Shown: positions 7,742 through 16,044 of the stretch, in pieces | Position numbering within the stretch: position 1 is the stretch's first letter | How the letters are laid out: every line of letters starts with the position of its first letter | DNA from: Lewinellaceae bacterium | GTDB lineage: Bacteria; Bacteroidota; Bacteroidia; Chitinophagales; Saprospiraceae | Length of the DNA stretch: 50,650 bases | Reading direction: 5' to 3' | NCBI GenBank assembly: GCA_947459655.1 | Contig: CANHEE010000007.1 | Location: 1 to 50,650, forward strand | The notes under the pieces: generated by a model | Seen by the model: the letters and a program-made list of their open reading frames with translations, nothing else | Told to the model about the DNA's origin: nothing | The model's database searches: none | Translations under genes and position numbers: made by a program

Positions 7742-8581
7742 ATGAAAAAAATATTTGTCCCAACCGATTTCTCCAAATGCGCTGACAATGCGTTAAACTA
7801 CGCCTTTGAACTTGCGAAGTCGCTGCCTGCCGAAATCATCGTTTTCAGCGCCATACATCCCTATGATGGCATTGACAACAATATGTACAATCTCACCCTG
7901 CTCGAGGAGATCATAAAGGCCAAAGGCGATGCACTAGTACGGTACTCCAGAAAGTACCAGAAAAGAAAGGAATACGAGCAGATAAAGGTGACCACGCTCA
8001 GCGAGGTGGGCTATGCGGCTCCGTTAATTGTTTCAGAAGCGAAGCGCACAAAGGCTGATCTGATCGTTATGGGTACAACTGGTGCGACGGGTCTGAAGGA
8101 AATATTTCTGGGAAGCATCACCGCAGATGTCATCAATTCCTCCAACACCCCTCTGTTGGCTATTCCTGAAAAGGCAAAGTATCAGGCCCAGTCCAAAGTG
8201 GTATTTTCGACCGATTTTATCAACAAGCCCACTGCCGCGGGTATAGAATGGCTGGAGATTTTCAATGATCTTCATGGTTCTCCGGACATCAACGTGGTGC
8301 ACATTATGGACAATGAGCGCGAGCGTCCGGATGCGAAAAAAGAGGAGGCATGGAGAAAGGTCTTCGGTATAATTCCGACGCAATTCAACTATATCCACGA
8401 TGCAAACATCTCGGTCGCCATTCAGAATTACTGCGAATCTGTCAAGGCGAATGTACTTGCCCTGGTTGCGCCCCATCACAGCTTTTTTTACCGCTTATTC
8501 TTTCCAAGCCAGAGTCGTGCAACGGTTTTTCACACCCGTGTACCACTACTCGTCCTGCCGCGAGCAAAAAATAACAAATAA
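7742..8581 (+). CDS. Universal stress protein, tandem UspA domains
   Basis: The 279-residue cytoplasmic protein contains two UspA folds (about 1-142 and 150-276). It opens MKKIFVPTDFSKCADNALNY, typical of Bacteroidota Usp proteins. The first domain keeps an intact nucleotide-binding motif G-2x-G-9x-G-S in VMGTTGATGLKEIFLGS, so it should bind ATP. The second domain (VVFSTDFINKPTA) has lost that motif. This contrasts with the upstream Usp fusion, where the first-domain motif is already degenerate. Usp proteins help survival during starvation, oxygen limitation and oxidative stress. The gene is 33 bp downstream of the unknown gene and 30 bp upstream of the CBS gene, in one transcript ending at 9172. 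Confidence 0.93.
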   Translation: MKKIFVPTDFSKCADNALNYAFELAKSLPAEIIVFSAIHPYDGIDNNMYNLTLLEEIIKAKGDALVRYSRKYQKRKEYEQIKVTTLSEVGYAAPLIVSEAKRTKADLIVMGTTGATGLKEIFLGSITADVINSSNTPLLAIPEKAKYQAQSKVVFSTDFINKPTAAGIEWLEIFNDLHGSPDINVVHIMDNERERPDAKKEEAWRKVFGIIPTQFNYIHDANISVAIQNYCESVKANVLALVAPHHSFFYRLFFPSQSRATVFHTRVPLLVLPRAKNNK

Positions 8582-8611
8582 AGTAATATATTTACTAGAA
8601 AAAGTACAATT

Positions 8612-9079
8612 ATGGACAACAACAATAAAGCACAAAAGAAAATGTTGACGGATACGCAGATAAGTCATATTATGACAAAAGAGCTGGTAACGGTACATCC
8701 CGATGATACCATGGATCTGGTCAGGGACATTTTTGAGACCAATAATTTTCATCATGTTCCCGTGGTGAGGGACGAGGTTCTTGTCGGAATCATCAGCACG
8801 CGCGAAGTGCTGCAACTGACCAGAAATATCGGCACCAAATACGACAAAAAAATTGATGACGATTACCTGACTTCCATTCTTGCCGGCGAGGTAATGAGCA
8901 CCGAGCTCGTTACCCTCAGTCCGGGAGATAGTCTGTACAAAGCCATTGAGAAATTTAATCAGGGATATTTCCACTCGCTGCCGGTGGTCTATGAGGGAAA
9001 ACTGGTCGGACTGGTTACCTCAACCGATCTGATGCGTTTCATGTACAATGAATTGAAAGGGGAACGTTTTCTCTTTTAG
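8612..9079 (+). CDS. CBS-pair domain protein
   Basis: The 155-residue protein consists almost entirely of two CBS motifs: about 17-78 (ISHIMTKELVTVHPDDTMDL) and 90-150 (AGEVMSTELVTLSPGDSL). Such stand-alone Bateman modules bind adenine nucleotides or other adenosyl ligands and act as energy sensors. It has no fused catalytic domain. It is the last gene of the stress operon, with a strong terminator 50 bp downstream. The Usp plus stand-alone CBS combination also appears in oxygen-limitation regulons such as that of DosR in mycobacteria (Usp Rv2623, CBS protein Hrp1/Rv2626c), which supports the dormancy reading of this operon. Confidence 0.92.
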   Translation: MDNNNKAQKKMLTDTQISHIMTKELVTVHPDDTMDLVRDIFETNNFHHVPVVRDEVLVGIISTREVLQLTRNIGTKYDKKIDDDYLTSILAGEVMSTELVTLSPGDSLYKAIEKFNQGYFHSLPVVYEGKLVGLVTSTDLMRFMYNELKGERFLF

Positions 9080-9129
9080 AAAATCCGCTGCGGATATTTC
9101 GCAGCAGGCAGAATCTACTTTTTTTCGTT

Positions 9130-9172
9130 CAGGAGTTGAGCCCTTTGGTTCCAGCTCCTGTTTTTTTTTTTT
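9130..9172 (+). terminator. Rho-independent terminator of the stress operon
   Basis: A 9-bp stem (CAGGAGTTG with CAGCTCCTG, one G-T pair) encloses a 13-nt loop and is followed by twelve T residues at 9161-9172. It closes the HMA-Usp-CBS transcript. Confidence 0.85.
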
Positions 9173-9302
9173 CGCCCGTCTCGGTTCAGGCATGTCTGTG
9201 ACTGTGGCACATGAAGTCCGTCTGCCTGACCCATCAAAGGTGTTTACAATTATTTAATGATTACTTAAAATGTAGTTTCCGGCTTTCAGCTTGATCTGCC
9301 TG

Positions 9303-9310
9303 TAACTTTG
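9303..9310 (+). promoter_or_regulatory. Promoter -7 element of the TonB receptor gene
   Basis: TAACTTTG matches TAnnTTTG. The predicted transcription start is near 9314-9315. I see no clear -33 TTTG, only TTTC at 9276-9279. The rest of the interval between the terminator at 9172 and this element holds nothing I recognise. Confidence 0.5.
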
Positions 9311-9324
9311 CAGCGAAAGAAATA

Positions 9325-12138
9325 ATGTTGATACCAATGAAAATGAAAACGAATTTTTGTGCCTTACTCATCCTTTTGTGTGGATTTTTCCAGACAGTAT
9401 TTGCTCAAAAAGGGACAGTCGCCGGACAAATTACAGACAGGTCCAATGGTGAAACCCTTATCGGAGCGACCATCCAGCTGGAAAAAATCAAGGCTGAGGC
9501 TGAAAAGCAATTTACTGCTACAGACATAGACGGCAACTACAGCATGCGGGTAGATGCTGGGAAATACCGCATGAAAATTTCCTACATATCATACGAAACG
9601 GTTGAATTAGAGATTGTGGTCAAGGCCGACGAAATCACTTATGTGAATCAGCCAATGGTAGAGGCGAGCAACACCCTCAAAGAGGCTGTGGTTACGGCTA
9701 CCGTTTTGCGTTCGGGTACAGCCGCCCTTTTGATTGAGCGAAAAAAAGCTTCTCAGGTATCTGACGGTGTCTCCGCTGAGCTCATTCGCAAGACTCCTGA
9801 CCGCACCACTTCAGATGTATTGAAGCGCGTCACTGGTGCATCTATACAGGAAGGAAAATTCGCCATCATCCGTGGAATGAACGACCGCTACAATGCAGGA
9901 TATCTTGATGGTGCATTGATGCCTTCCACAGAATCAGACAGAAAGGCGTTTGCATTTGATGTTGTACCGGCAAACCTAATCGATAATCTTACCATCATCA
10001 AAGCTGGCACCGCAGATCTGGTGGGGGATTTCGGAGGTGGTGTCATCAAAATAAATACCAAGGCTGTTCCGGAGGCATTCACGCAGTCGTTCAGCGTTGG
10101 TGCGCAGGCCAACAGCATAACAACCTTTAGGGATTTCACTCAGTTCAGGACTTACCCCGGTGAGCAATTTAACATTGTGAGCAGTGAAAGGAACATGCCA
10201 TCGCTCGGCGAAAACGACATGAGAATTGCATCAACTTTTGCCAGTGCAGAAGAGAAAGGAAAACTTGCAGGAATGAGCAGGGGCTTCAACAATGACTGGA
10301 GCATGGGCACATCTGCTGCCATGCCAAACACCCGTTTCTCTTACGTGGCCGGCTTCCCGGTTCGGTTGAAAAACGACAGCAAAATCGGTGTGTTGCTTTC
10401 GGCTACCTATTCAGACACCAGGAGGGTTTCTGATGGCGCTGTAAATTCTTTTGATGGTGCAGGACAGGTATCTGCGTTGAACGACAGAATCAATGCCAGA
10501 AACACCAACACCGGTGGAATTTTCAATGTAAACTTTGTCAACAGACAGACGGCCATCAGCTTCCGCAACCTGCTGAATGCGAATACAGACAACAACACAA
10601 TCGCTAGAACCGGCATAGGCAACATCAGTGACGATGTGCGCGTGATGAACTTTTCCAACATCGTCAATTACAATCGTTTTTACAACAGCGTGCTCTCACT
10701 CAAGCAGGTTTTTGGCAATCAGTTTATGACCCTCAGCGCTTCAGTAAACTACTCCAGCATTGTCAGAAAAACGCCTGATTACCGCATCGTAAACTATACA
10801 AAACTAGCCGATTTTGAGAATTACGATCTTTCTTTGGGAGATTTCTTCAACAGCAGCACCGGACGCTTTTTCTCTAACCTAAATGAGCGCCTCAGTGGTG
10901 CAAATGTTGAGGTTTCCAGACAGATGAACACGGCCAGGGTCAAATCAGAGTTGAAACTTGGTTATTTTGTGCAGGACAGGAGTCGTACTTTTTCGGGACG
11001 CAGTTTTGTGTACAATGGGGCACTCAGCAATGCAACACTGAACCCTGCAAAGGACCTTGGAGCCGACAACATAGTGGCAAACAAGTTGTACCTGGTAGAA
11101 AAAACCTCTAATGACCTTGGTTATTATCAGGGAAAATCCATGATGAACGCCTACTTCGTTTCCCTTGACCAAACCTATGGTTCGGCGCTTCGCTCGGTCA
11201 TCGGAATGAGGGTTGAGCAGTCAGACTTGAGTGTGGACAACCAGAAATTTGATACCAGAATTGCGGGTATTAAGCAAAGCAACTGGCTGCCCTCTGTCAA
11301 TCTCTGCTACTATCTGAACGAGCGTTCCAATCTTCGCGCCGATTACTTTGCGTCACTTAATCGCCCCGAGTTTCGCGAACTCGCGCCATTTGCTTTCTAT
11401 GTTTTTGACAAAAATGTTGAAATCAAAGGCAACAGCAACCTGAAAATTGCGAGCCTGAACAACTTTGACCTACGCTATGAGTTTTTCCCGACGGGAGGAG
11501 AGTTGTTGTCAGCCGGACTTTTCTATAAATCCATCACCAACCCAATTGAATACGGTATTGACATTACACAGCCCTTTACCACTTTTACCCTAAAAAATGA
11601 AAAAGCGGCAAAGGTTTACGGCTTGGAGATAGAAATGAAGAAGAAATTGAATTTTGTCGCACCGGCAAAGATCTGGAACGATCTATCTGTGTTCTCCAAT
11701 TTCTCGCTGATTCGTTCCGGACTGCAGTTTGATGCCGGTACACAGGCATTGCAGAATCGTCCGCTTCAGGGTCAGTCGCCTTATGTTTTCAATGCAGGAT
11801 TGCAGTATGATAATTTGGAGAAAGGCTGGTCTGCCTCTGCCGTTTTCAACAAAATTGGCCGCAGGATAGCATACGTTGGCGTAGATCCGAAATTCGGCGA
11901 TACCCGTCAGGATATCTATGAAGCACCACGCTCTGTACTGGATGTGCAGATTGCCAAAACATACAAAAAGTTCAATTTCAAATTTACGCTGGGAGATATC
12001 CTGCGCAATAATTTCCTGTTTTATCAGGATGTCAACCACGATGGAAGGTACAATGAGGGACCTTCTTCTGAAGACAGGGTAATGTTTAAGATGAACACAG
12101 GATTTACAACGAATCTGAGTCTGGGCTACACTTTCTGA
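9325..12138 (+). CDS. TonB-dependent outer-membrane receptor
   Basis: The 937-residue protein starts with a signal peptide ending near TVFAQ. A carboxypeptidase-regulatory-like beta-sandwich follows (about 30-110, GTVAGQITDRSNGETLIGAT), then a plug domain (about 125-245, TPDRTTSDVLKRVTG, FGGGVIKINTK) and a 22-strand-type barrel ending in the aromatic strand LSLGYTF. There is no SusD-like gene beside it. The next gene encodes a secreted beta-helix-like T9SS protein, and the two probably form a receptor-surface partner pair. The cargo cannot be read from the sequence. The start could also be one of two Met codons within the next 18 bp (9337 or 9343), both upstream of the hydrophobic signal core. 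The predicted leader from the -7 element at 9303 is very short (about 10 nt) for the first ATG. Confidence 0.92.
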   Translation: MLIPMKMKTNFCALLILLCGFFQTVFAQKGTVAGQITDRSNGETLIGATIQLEKIKAEAEKQFTATDIDGNYSMRVDAGKYRMKISYISYETVELEIVVKADEITYVNQPMVEASNTLKEAVVTATVLRSGTAALLIERKKASQVSDGVSAELIRKTPDRTTSDVLKRVTGASIQEGKFAIIRGMNDRYNAGYLDGALMPSTESDRKAFAFDVVPANLIDNLTIIKAGTADLVGDFGGGVIKINTKAVPEAFTQSFSVGAQANSITTFRDFTQFRTYPGEQFNIVSSERNMPSLGENDMRIASTFASAEEKGKLAGMSRGFNNDWSMGTSAAMPNTRFSYVAGFPVRLKNDSKIGVLLSATYSDTRRVSDGAVNSFDGAGQVSALNDRINARNTNTGGIFNVNFVNRQTAISFRNLLNANTDNNTIARTGIGNISDDVRVMNFSNIVNYNRFYNSVLSLKQVFGNQFMTLSASVNYSSIVRKTPDYRIVNYTKLADFENYDLSLGDFFNSSTGRFFSNLNERLSGANVEVSRQMNTARVKSELKLGYFVQDRSRTFSGRSFVYNGALSNATLNPAKDLGADNIVANKLYLVEKTSNDLGYYQGKSMMNAYFVSLDQTYGSALRSVIGMRVEQSDLSVDNQKFDTRIAGIKQSNWLPSVNLCYYLNERSNLRADYFASLNRPEFRELAPFAFYVFDKNVEIKGNSNLKIASLNNFDLRYEFFPTGGELLSAGLFYKSITNPIEYGIDITQPFTTFTLKNEKAAKVYGLEIEMKKKLNFVAPAKIWNDLSVFSNFSLIRSGLQFDAGTQALQNRPLQGQSPYVFNAGLQYDNLEKGWSASAVFNKIGRRIAYVGVDPKFGDTRQDIYEAPRSVLDVQIAKTYKKFNFKFTLGDILRNNFLFYQDVNHDGRYNEGPSSEDRVMFKMNTGFTTNLSLGYTF

Positions 12139-12308
12139 TATTGCTCCGCAAAAGCAATCAGGGTAAAAGGGTAGCGAAAGAAATCGTAGTCAGCGGGGAA
12201 TTTGTATCAAACAGCCGCTTGCGAGCGCTTTGTCCGGATTTCAGGTTAACGAAAATTTTTAAAGCAGCTGACTTCGAATCTCTTTTAAAAAATAAAAAAA
12301 CACTTAAA

Positions 12309-14129
12309 ATGAAAAAAACTGTACTTCTTTTCCCATTTCTGTGCGCTTTTTGTGCAAATTTTCTGACTGCCCAGTCGAATTTTAAATTCACTCCCACAAC
12401 CTATGTAGGCGCATTGGGTGCTGAAGAAGTGGATGACTGGACAAAGGGATGGAGCAATTTTGATCCGAAAAACACTGTGTATCCGAGTCCGAATGACACG
12501 ACCACATTGAATGGAATGCTGAGTACACTATCGGTTCCGGGCGAGCTGAACATCACTTCAACACTGACCCTTGATGCAGGAAAAACTTACTTGCTGAAGG
12601 GGCTGATTGTAGTGCGCAGCGGTGGAAAGTTGGTTGTTCCCGCAGGAACCGTCATCAGATGCGCTGCCAACATCAACTCCAATCCGAAAAACTATGCTTC
12701 AATCATCGTTGAACGCGGTGGCAAAATTGAATGCAATGGAACTGCGGCAAAGCCGGTAGTAATTACTTCAGTCAAGGCGGCTGGAAGCCGCGAAAGAGGT
12801 GATTGGGGTGGTATCGTTCTGGCCGGAAAATCTCTTCACAATTTGCTGAACGGCACCGATAACAACAATGTGCAGATGGAGGGATTTAACAATGTTTCCT
12901 TTGATAATGGACTGGCAAAGTTCGGTGGTACAGACCCCGAGGACAATTCCGGTTCGGTCACTTACACAAGAATAGAATTCGGTGGACTGGCATTTGAGAC
13001 CAACAAGGAAATCAATGGTCTGACGCTGGGTGCAGTGGGCAGAGCCACTACCCTAAGAAATATACAGGTATCTTTCTCCAATGACGACTCATTCGAGTGG
13101 TTTGGAGGAACGGTAAATTCTTCCAATCTAATTGCCTGGAAAGGCACCGATGACGATTTTGACACAGACAACGGCTATTCCGGTTTGAGTCAGTTTGGAC
13201 TTGCTGTGCGCGATACCTCATATTTTGACCTTACCTATTCATTGCCATCGGGTGCTTCTACATCTGAAGGATTCGAGAGCGACAATGAGGCTACGGGAAC
13301 AGCCAATGTTCGTCCGTATACCAATTGTATTTTTTCCAATTTCACAATGGTTGGTCCGGTACCTGTAGGTGGAACCTATGCAGCGCTTCCAAAAACTGCA
13401 CAGTCGGCTTTCAGAAGGGGAGCGCGCATCAGAAGAAATTCCTCGCAGCGCATCGTGAACAGCATTTTCATGGGTTACCGCAACTTTGTAATGATTGATG
13501 GTGACAGTTGCGTGCGGAACACCAATCATCCTGCTGCATTGAATCTGGTGAAGCCAAATTCTGCAGTAGATGTAAAGAGTAAACAGGTCTCTTTTGCCAA
13601 TAATCTGATTGTAAACACGGCTGCAGCCTACACATCAACCACGGATACAACAGCCAATGGTCTGGTGGAAGTAGCTCGCGCAAAAGGCTCAGCAGACAAG
13701 CTTGCTGCAATCAACGGCTGGATAAGATCTGCGGGTCTATTGGCCAACAATATCAATCCTGTACCGTTTACGGCGGGTACATTATTGCTCAATCCGAGTG
13801 CCTACACTACGAGTCCTGACTTCCGTCCGGTCAGCAACTCACCTGCCTTGAGCGGGGCGGCTTTCAAGGAGAATCCGACCATAGGAAACCTGATTGTAGC
13901 TGCGAAAGAAATTGAGGCGGCACTGAAATCGCCTGCTGTGTACCCAAATCCGGTAAGCAATGGCACCCTATATTTTGGCAGGGAAGTGCTTTCATTCGGA
14001 ATATTCGATATTTCAGGGAATTTGCTGCGCTCCGGATTTGATACCGATCATACAGATGTTCAGCATCTTGGTACAGGCATTTACTTTATCAAGCTGGAGG
14101 GACAGGTTCAGAGGTTTATCGTGCGATAA
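12309..14129 (+). CDS. Secreted beta-helix-like protein with T9SS type A sorting domain
   Basis: I place the start at ATG 12309, giving 606 residues with a clean signal peptide (MKKTVLLFPFLCAFCANF, cleavage near LTAQS). The reading frame is open further upstream from a TTG at 12141, but that extension has no signal features. The body has repeated short hydrophobic and Gly/Asn-rich turns typical of a right-handed parallel beta-helix (GGKLVVPAGTVIR, GGKIECNGTAAKPVVITS, GDWGGIVLAGKS). The end, about 543-606, is a T9SS type A sorting domain (AVYPNPVSNG, then GTGIYFIKLEG and a basic tail), which directs export and surface attachment. It follows the TonB receptor by 170 bp. I do not recognise an enzyme active site. 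A role as surface partner of the receptor is inferred. Confidence 0.85.
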   Translation: MKKTVLLFPFLCAFCANFLTAQSNFKFTPTTYVGALGAEEVDDWTKGWSNFDPKNTVYPSPNDTTTLNGMLSTLSVPGELNITSTLTLDAGKTYLLKGLIVVRSGGKLVVPAGTVIRCAANINSNPKNYASIIVERGGKIECNGTAAKPVVITSVKAAGSRERGDWGGIVLAGKSLHNLLNGTDNNNVQMEGFNNVSFDNGLAKFGGTDPEDNSGSVTYTRIEFGGLAFETNKEINGLTLGAVGRATTLRNIQVSFSNDDSFEWFGGTVNSSNLIAWKGTDDDFDTDNGYSGLSQFGLAVRDTSYFDLTYSLPSGASTSEGFESDNEATGTANVRPYTNCIFSNFTMVGPVPVGGTYAALPKTAQSAFRRGARIRRNSSQRIVNSIFMGYRNFVMIDGDSCVRNTNHPAALNLVKPNSAVDVKSKQVSFANNLIVNTAAAYTSTTDTTANGLVEVARAKGSADKLAAINGWIRSAGLLANNINPVPFTAGTLLLNPSAYTTSPDFRPVSNSPALSGAAFKENPTIGNLIVAAKEIEAALKSPAVYPNPVSNGTLYFGREVLSFGIFDISGNLLRSGFDTDHTDVQHLGTGIYFIKLEGQVQRFIVR

Positions 14130-14157
14130 AATTTATATTAACATTACTTTCTTTCGG

Positions 14158-14195
14158 CCGCAATGCTTCCCTGACGGGACATTGCGGTTTTTTTT
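14158..14195 (+). terminator. Rho-independent terminator after the beta-helix gene
   Basis: A perfect 8-bp stem CCGCAATG/CATTGCGG encloses a further TCCC/GGGA pairing and is followed by eight T residues. It ends the TonB receptor/partner unit. Confidence 0.88.
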
Positions 14196-14333
14196 ATTTG
14201 GCCCACATCCAAGATAAATAGTGTTAAAAAAACAGTGAATTCAGTTAAAATATTAGCGGAGCGAGACTGTGGATTATTGATTCCAGTTGGAAAAGCGTTT
14301 CTTTGTTCTTTATTCATTTCTTATCGATCAACT

Positions 14334-15923
14334 ATGAACAAGATTTTTTACACCGCTGCTGTATTATTTGTTTTCCTTTCCTTCTTTTCACTGAATGCTC
14401 AAAGCATAAAAAGGGATGCCTCTTTTGGCGATAATGGAACCATTTATCTGCGGGATGCCAGATTTGATTACACAACCCTTAAGTTGTTTCAGGATCCATC
14501 TACCGAAGAAATGCTGAACGCGGGTTTTTACTACGACTACGACAACGATGAAAGTGGTCTTTTTTTCTCGAAAAATAAATCCAACGGAGACCTTGACGGA
14601 ACATTTGCCAGCAATGGTGTTTTGAGGTTGAGCAGTGTAGATTATCCTTTTAGGAACATCATAAGAATCCGCCAGGCAGTTGACAAGAGCTATCTGGTTT
14701 TGCTGGGCAATTCTGATGTTCACAATGCTGATACTACTGCCGTTATTTGCTTTACCTCCAAGGGGAAAATCGTTACTGATTTTGGAAATGGGGGTCTGTT
14801 GACGGGCTCAAAGGGAGTAATCAGGGATTTTGATATTCTTGCCGATGCGAAGGTTTTGGCTTTATCTTCCAGTATTGATACCACAACGCTGGAAACAACC
14901 AACTGGTTTGGAAGGTACACACAGCTGGGTGTTTCTGATCCCACTTTTGGAAGCGCAGGCTATCAGGAATTTGAAAAAAGTTTTGCCGGATATGTTCGAA
15001 TGGATAAGGTCGGGCAGACTTATGTCTGTACCGGAAATGCGATAGATCTGGCCCAGCAGACCTTTGTTCCCGTACTTTGCAAGGTTAATGCAAATGGTAT
15101 CCAAGACAAGTCTTTTGGAGAGCCGGCAGCTGTTTTTGGTGCGGGCCTCAGTTCAGGGGCGCTTGTTTTCCCTACCAATCTTCATCCGCTCAAAGATGGA
15201 GGTTTTCTTATAGACGGCTACTCTATTAATCTGGACAGTTTCTATTTGGCCGATTTTGTGACCAAAATGGATAAAAACGGACAGACGGTCAGTACATTCG
15301 GTACAGATGGATACCTTGAATTTGATGACCTGTGGCAGGGCGAGTTGTATGGTCTGAGTGCAATGGAATTGCCGGGTAATCAGATTCTCGTAACCAACAC
15401 TGATGTGGACAATAGTGATATGCTGGAGATGTCGTTTTACCTTTTTGACAAGGATGGTGTTGCGGTCAGTAAATTTGGCAACAAGGGGAACCAGCGCATG
15501 AAAATTGATGATCTACAGACAATCGTTTTATCTGCCTTTATTTCTCCCGTGGGAAAGATTTTTGTAGGCGGTGATGTAACCAATAGCGCAGATGTCTATG
15601 AATCTCATATATCAAAACTTTTGCTGAATTCAGTTTCAGTTTCAGAAGAACAAGATGCCGTAGGACAGGCAGTTGTATTTCCTAATCCGGTTGCAGACAA
15701 GGCGATAATTACTTATGACCTGCCGGAGAGTATGCCTGTATCCATAGACCTGACGGACCTGCAGGGCAGAAAAGTCCAGTCTGTAGTCAACGAACAAGTG
15801 CGCGCGGAAGGAAAGCAAAAAGAGGAAATCAATCTGAACAGCGCCGTATCACCAGGTGTCTATATGCTGCAGATAGGTACAGCCGGACGCCAGTTGCATA
15901 CCATTAAAATTGTAAAAATGTAA
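14334..15923 (+). CDS. Secreted delta-60-repeat protein with T9SS type A domain
   Basis: I choose ATG 14334 because it begins a proper signal peptide (MNKIFYTAAVLFVFLSFFSL, cleavage near NAQS), giving 529 residues. An upstream in-frame start at 14235 would bury the signal. The body has at least seven copies of an FG/FA-xx-G motif spaced by about 50-70 residues (DASFGDNG, DGTFASNG, TDFGNGG, DPTFGSAG, DKSFGEPA, STFGTDG, SKFGNKG). This is the delta-60 repeat pattern expected to fold as a beta-propeller. Residues about 447-529 are a type A sorting domain (VVFPNPVADKAIITY, SPGVYMLQIG). It is flanked by its own terminators and so is probably monocistronic. The ligand or role is unknown. Confidence 0.85.
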   Translation: MNKIFYTAAVLFVFLSFFSLNAQSIKRDASFGDNGTIYLRDARFDYTTLKLFQDPSTEEMLNAGFYYDYDNDESGLFFSKNKSNGDLDGTFASNGVLRLSSVDYPFRNIIRIRQAVDKSYLVLLGNSDVHNADTTAVICFTSKGKIVTDFGNGGLLTGSKGVIRDFDILADAKVLALSSSIDTTTLETTNWFGRYTQLGVSDPTFGSAGYQEFEKSFAGYVRMDKVGQTYVCTGNAIDLAQQTFVPVLCKVNANGIQDKSFGEPAAVFGAGLSSGALVFPTNLHPLKDGGFLIDGYSINLDSFYLADFVTKMDKNGQTVSTFGTDGYLEFDDLWQGELYGLSAMELPGNQILVTNTDVDNSDMLEMSFYLFDKDGVAVSKFGNKGNQRMKIDDLQTIVLSAFISPVGKIFVGGDVTNSADVYESHISKLLLNSVSVSEEQDAVGQAVVFPNPVADKAIITYDLPESMPVSIDLTDLQGRKVQSVVNEQVRAEGKQKEEINLNSAVSPGVYMLQIGTAGRQLHTIKIVKM

Positions 15924-15949
15924 AGCAGTTCTTTCTGAATACATCACCG

Positions 15950-15988
15950 AAGGCATCCTTTTCTACAACGGAAAAGGATGCCTTTTTT
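15950..15988 (+). terminator. Rho-independent terminator
   Basis: A perfect 14-bp stem (AAGGCATCCTTTTC with GAAAAGGATGCCTT) has a 7-nt loop and runs into six T residues. It closes the delta-60-repeat gene. Confidence 0.9.
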
Positions 15989-16044
15989 GTGTCCCATTAA
16001 TTGGCGGTTTAAATAAAAATATCGTTTTTTGTAACAACAAGTCC

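Noticed and set aside
9192-9257. Possible 21-residue peptide frame between the stress-operon terminator and the TonB receptor
   Set aside because: No signal, membrane or conserved feature and no promoter directly before it; chance is sufficient.
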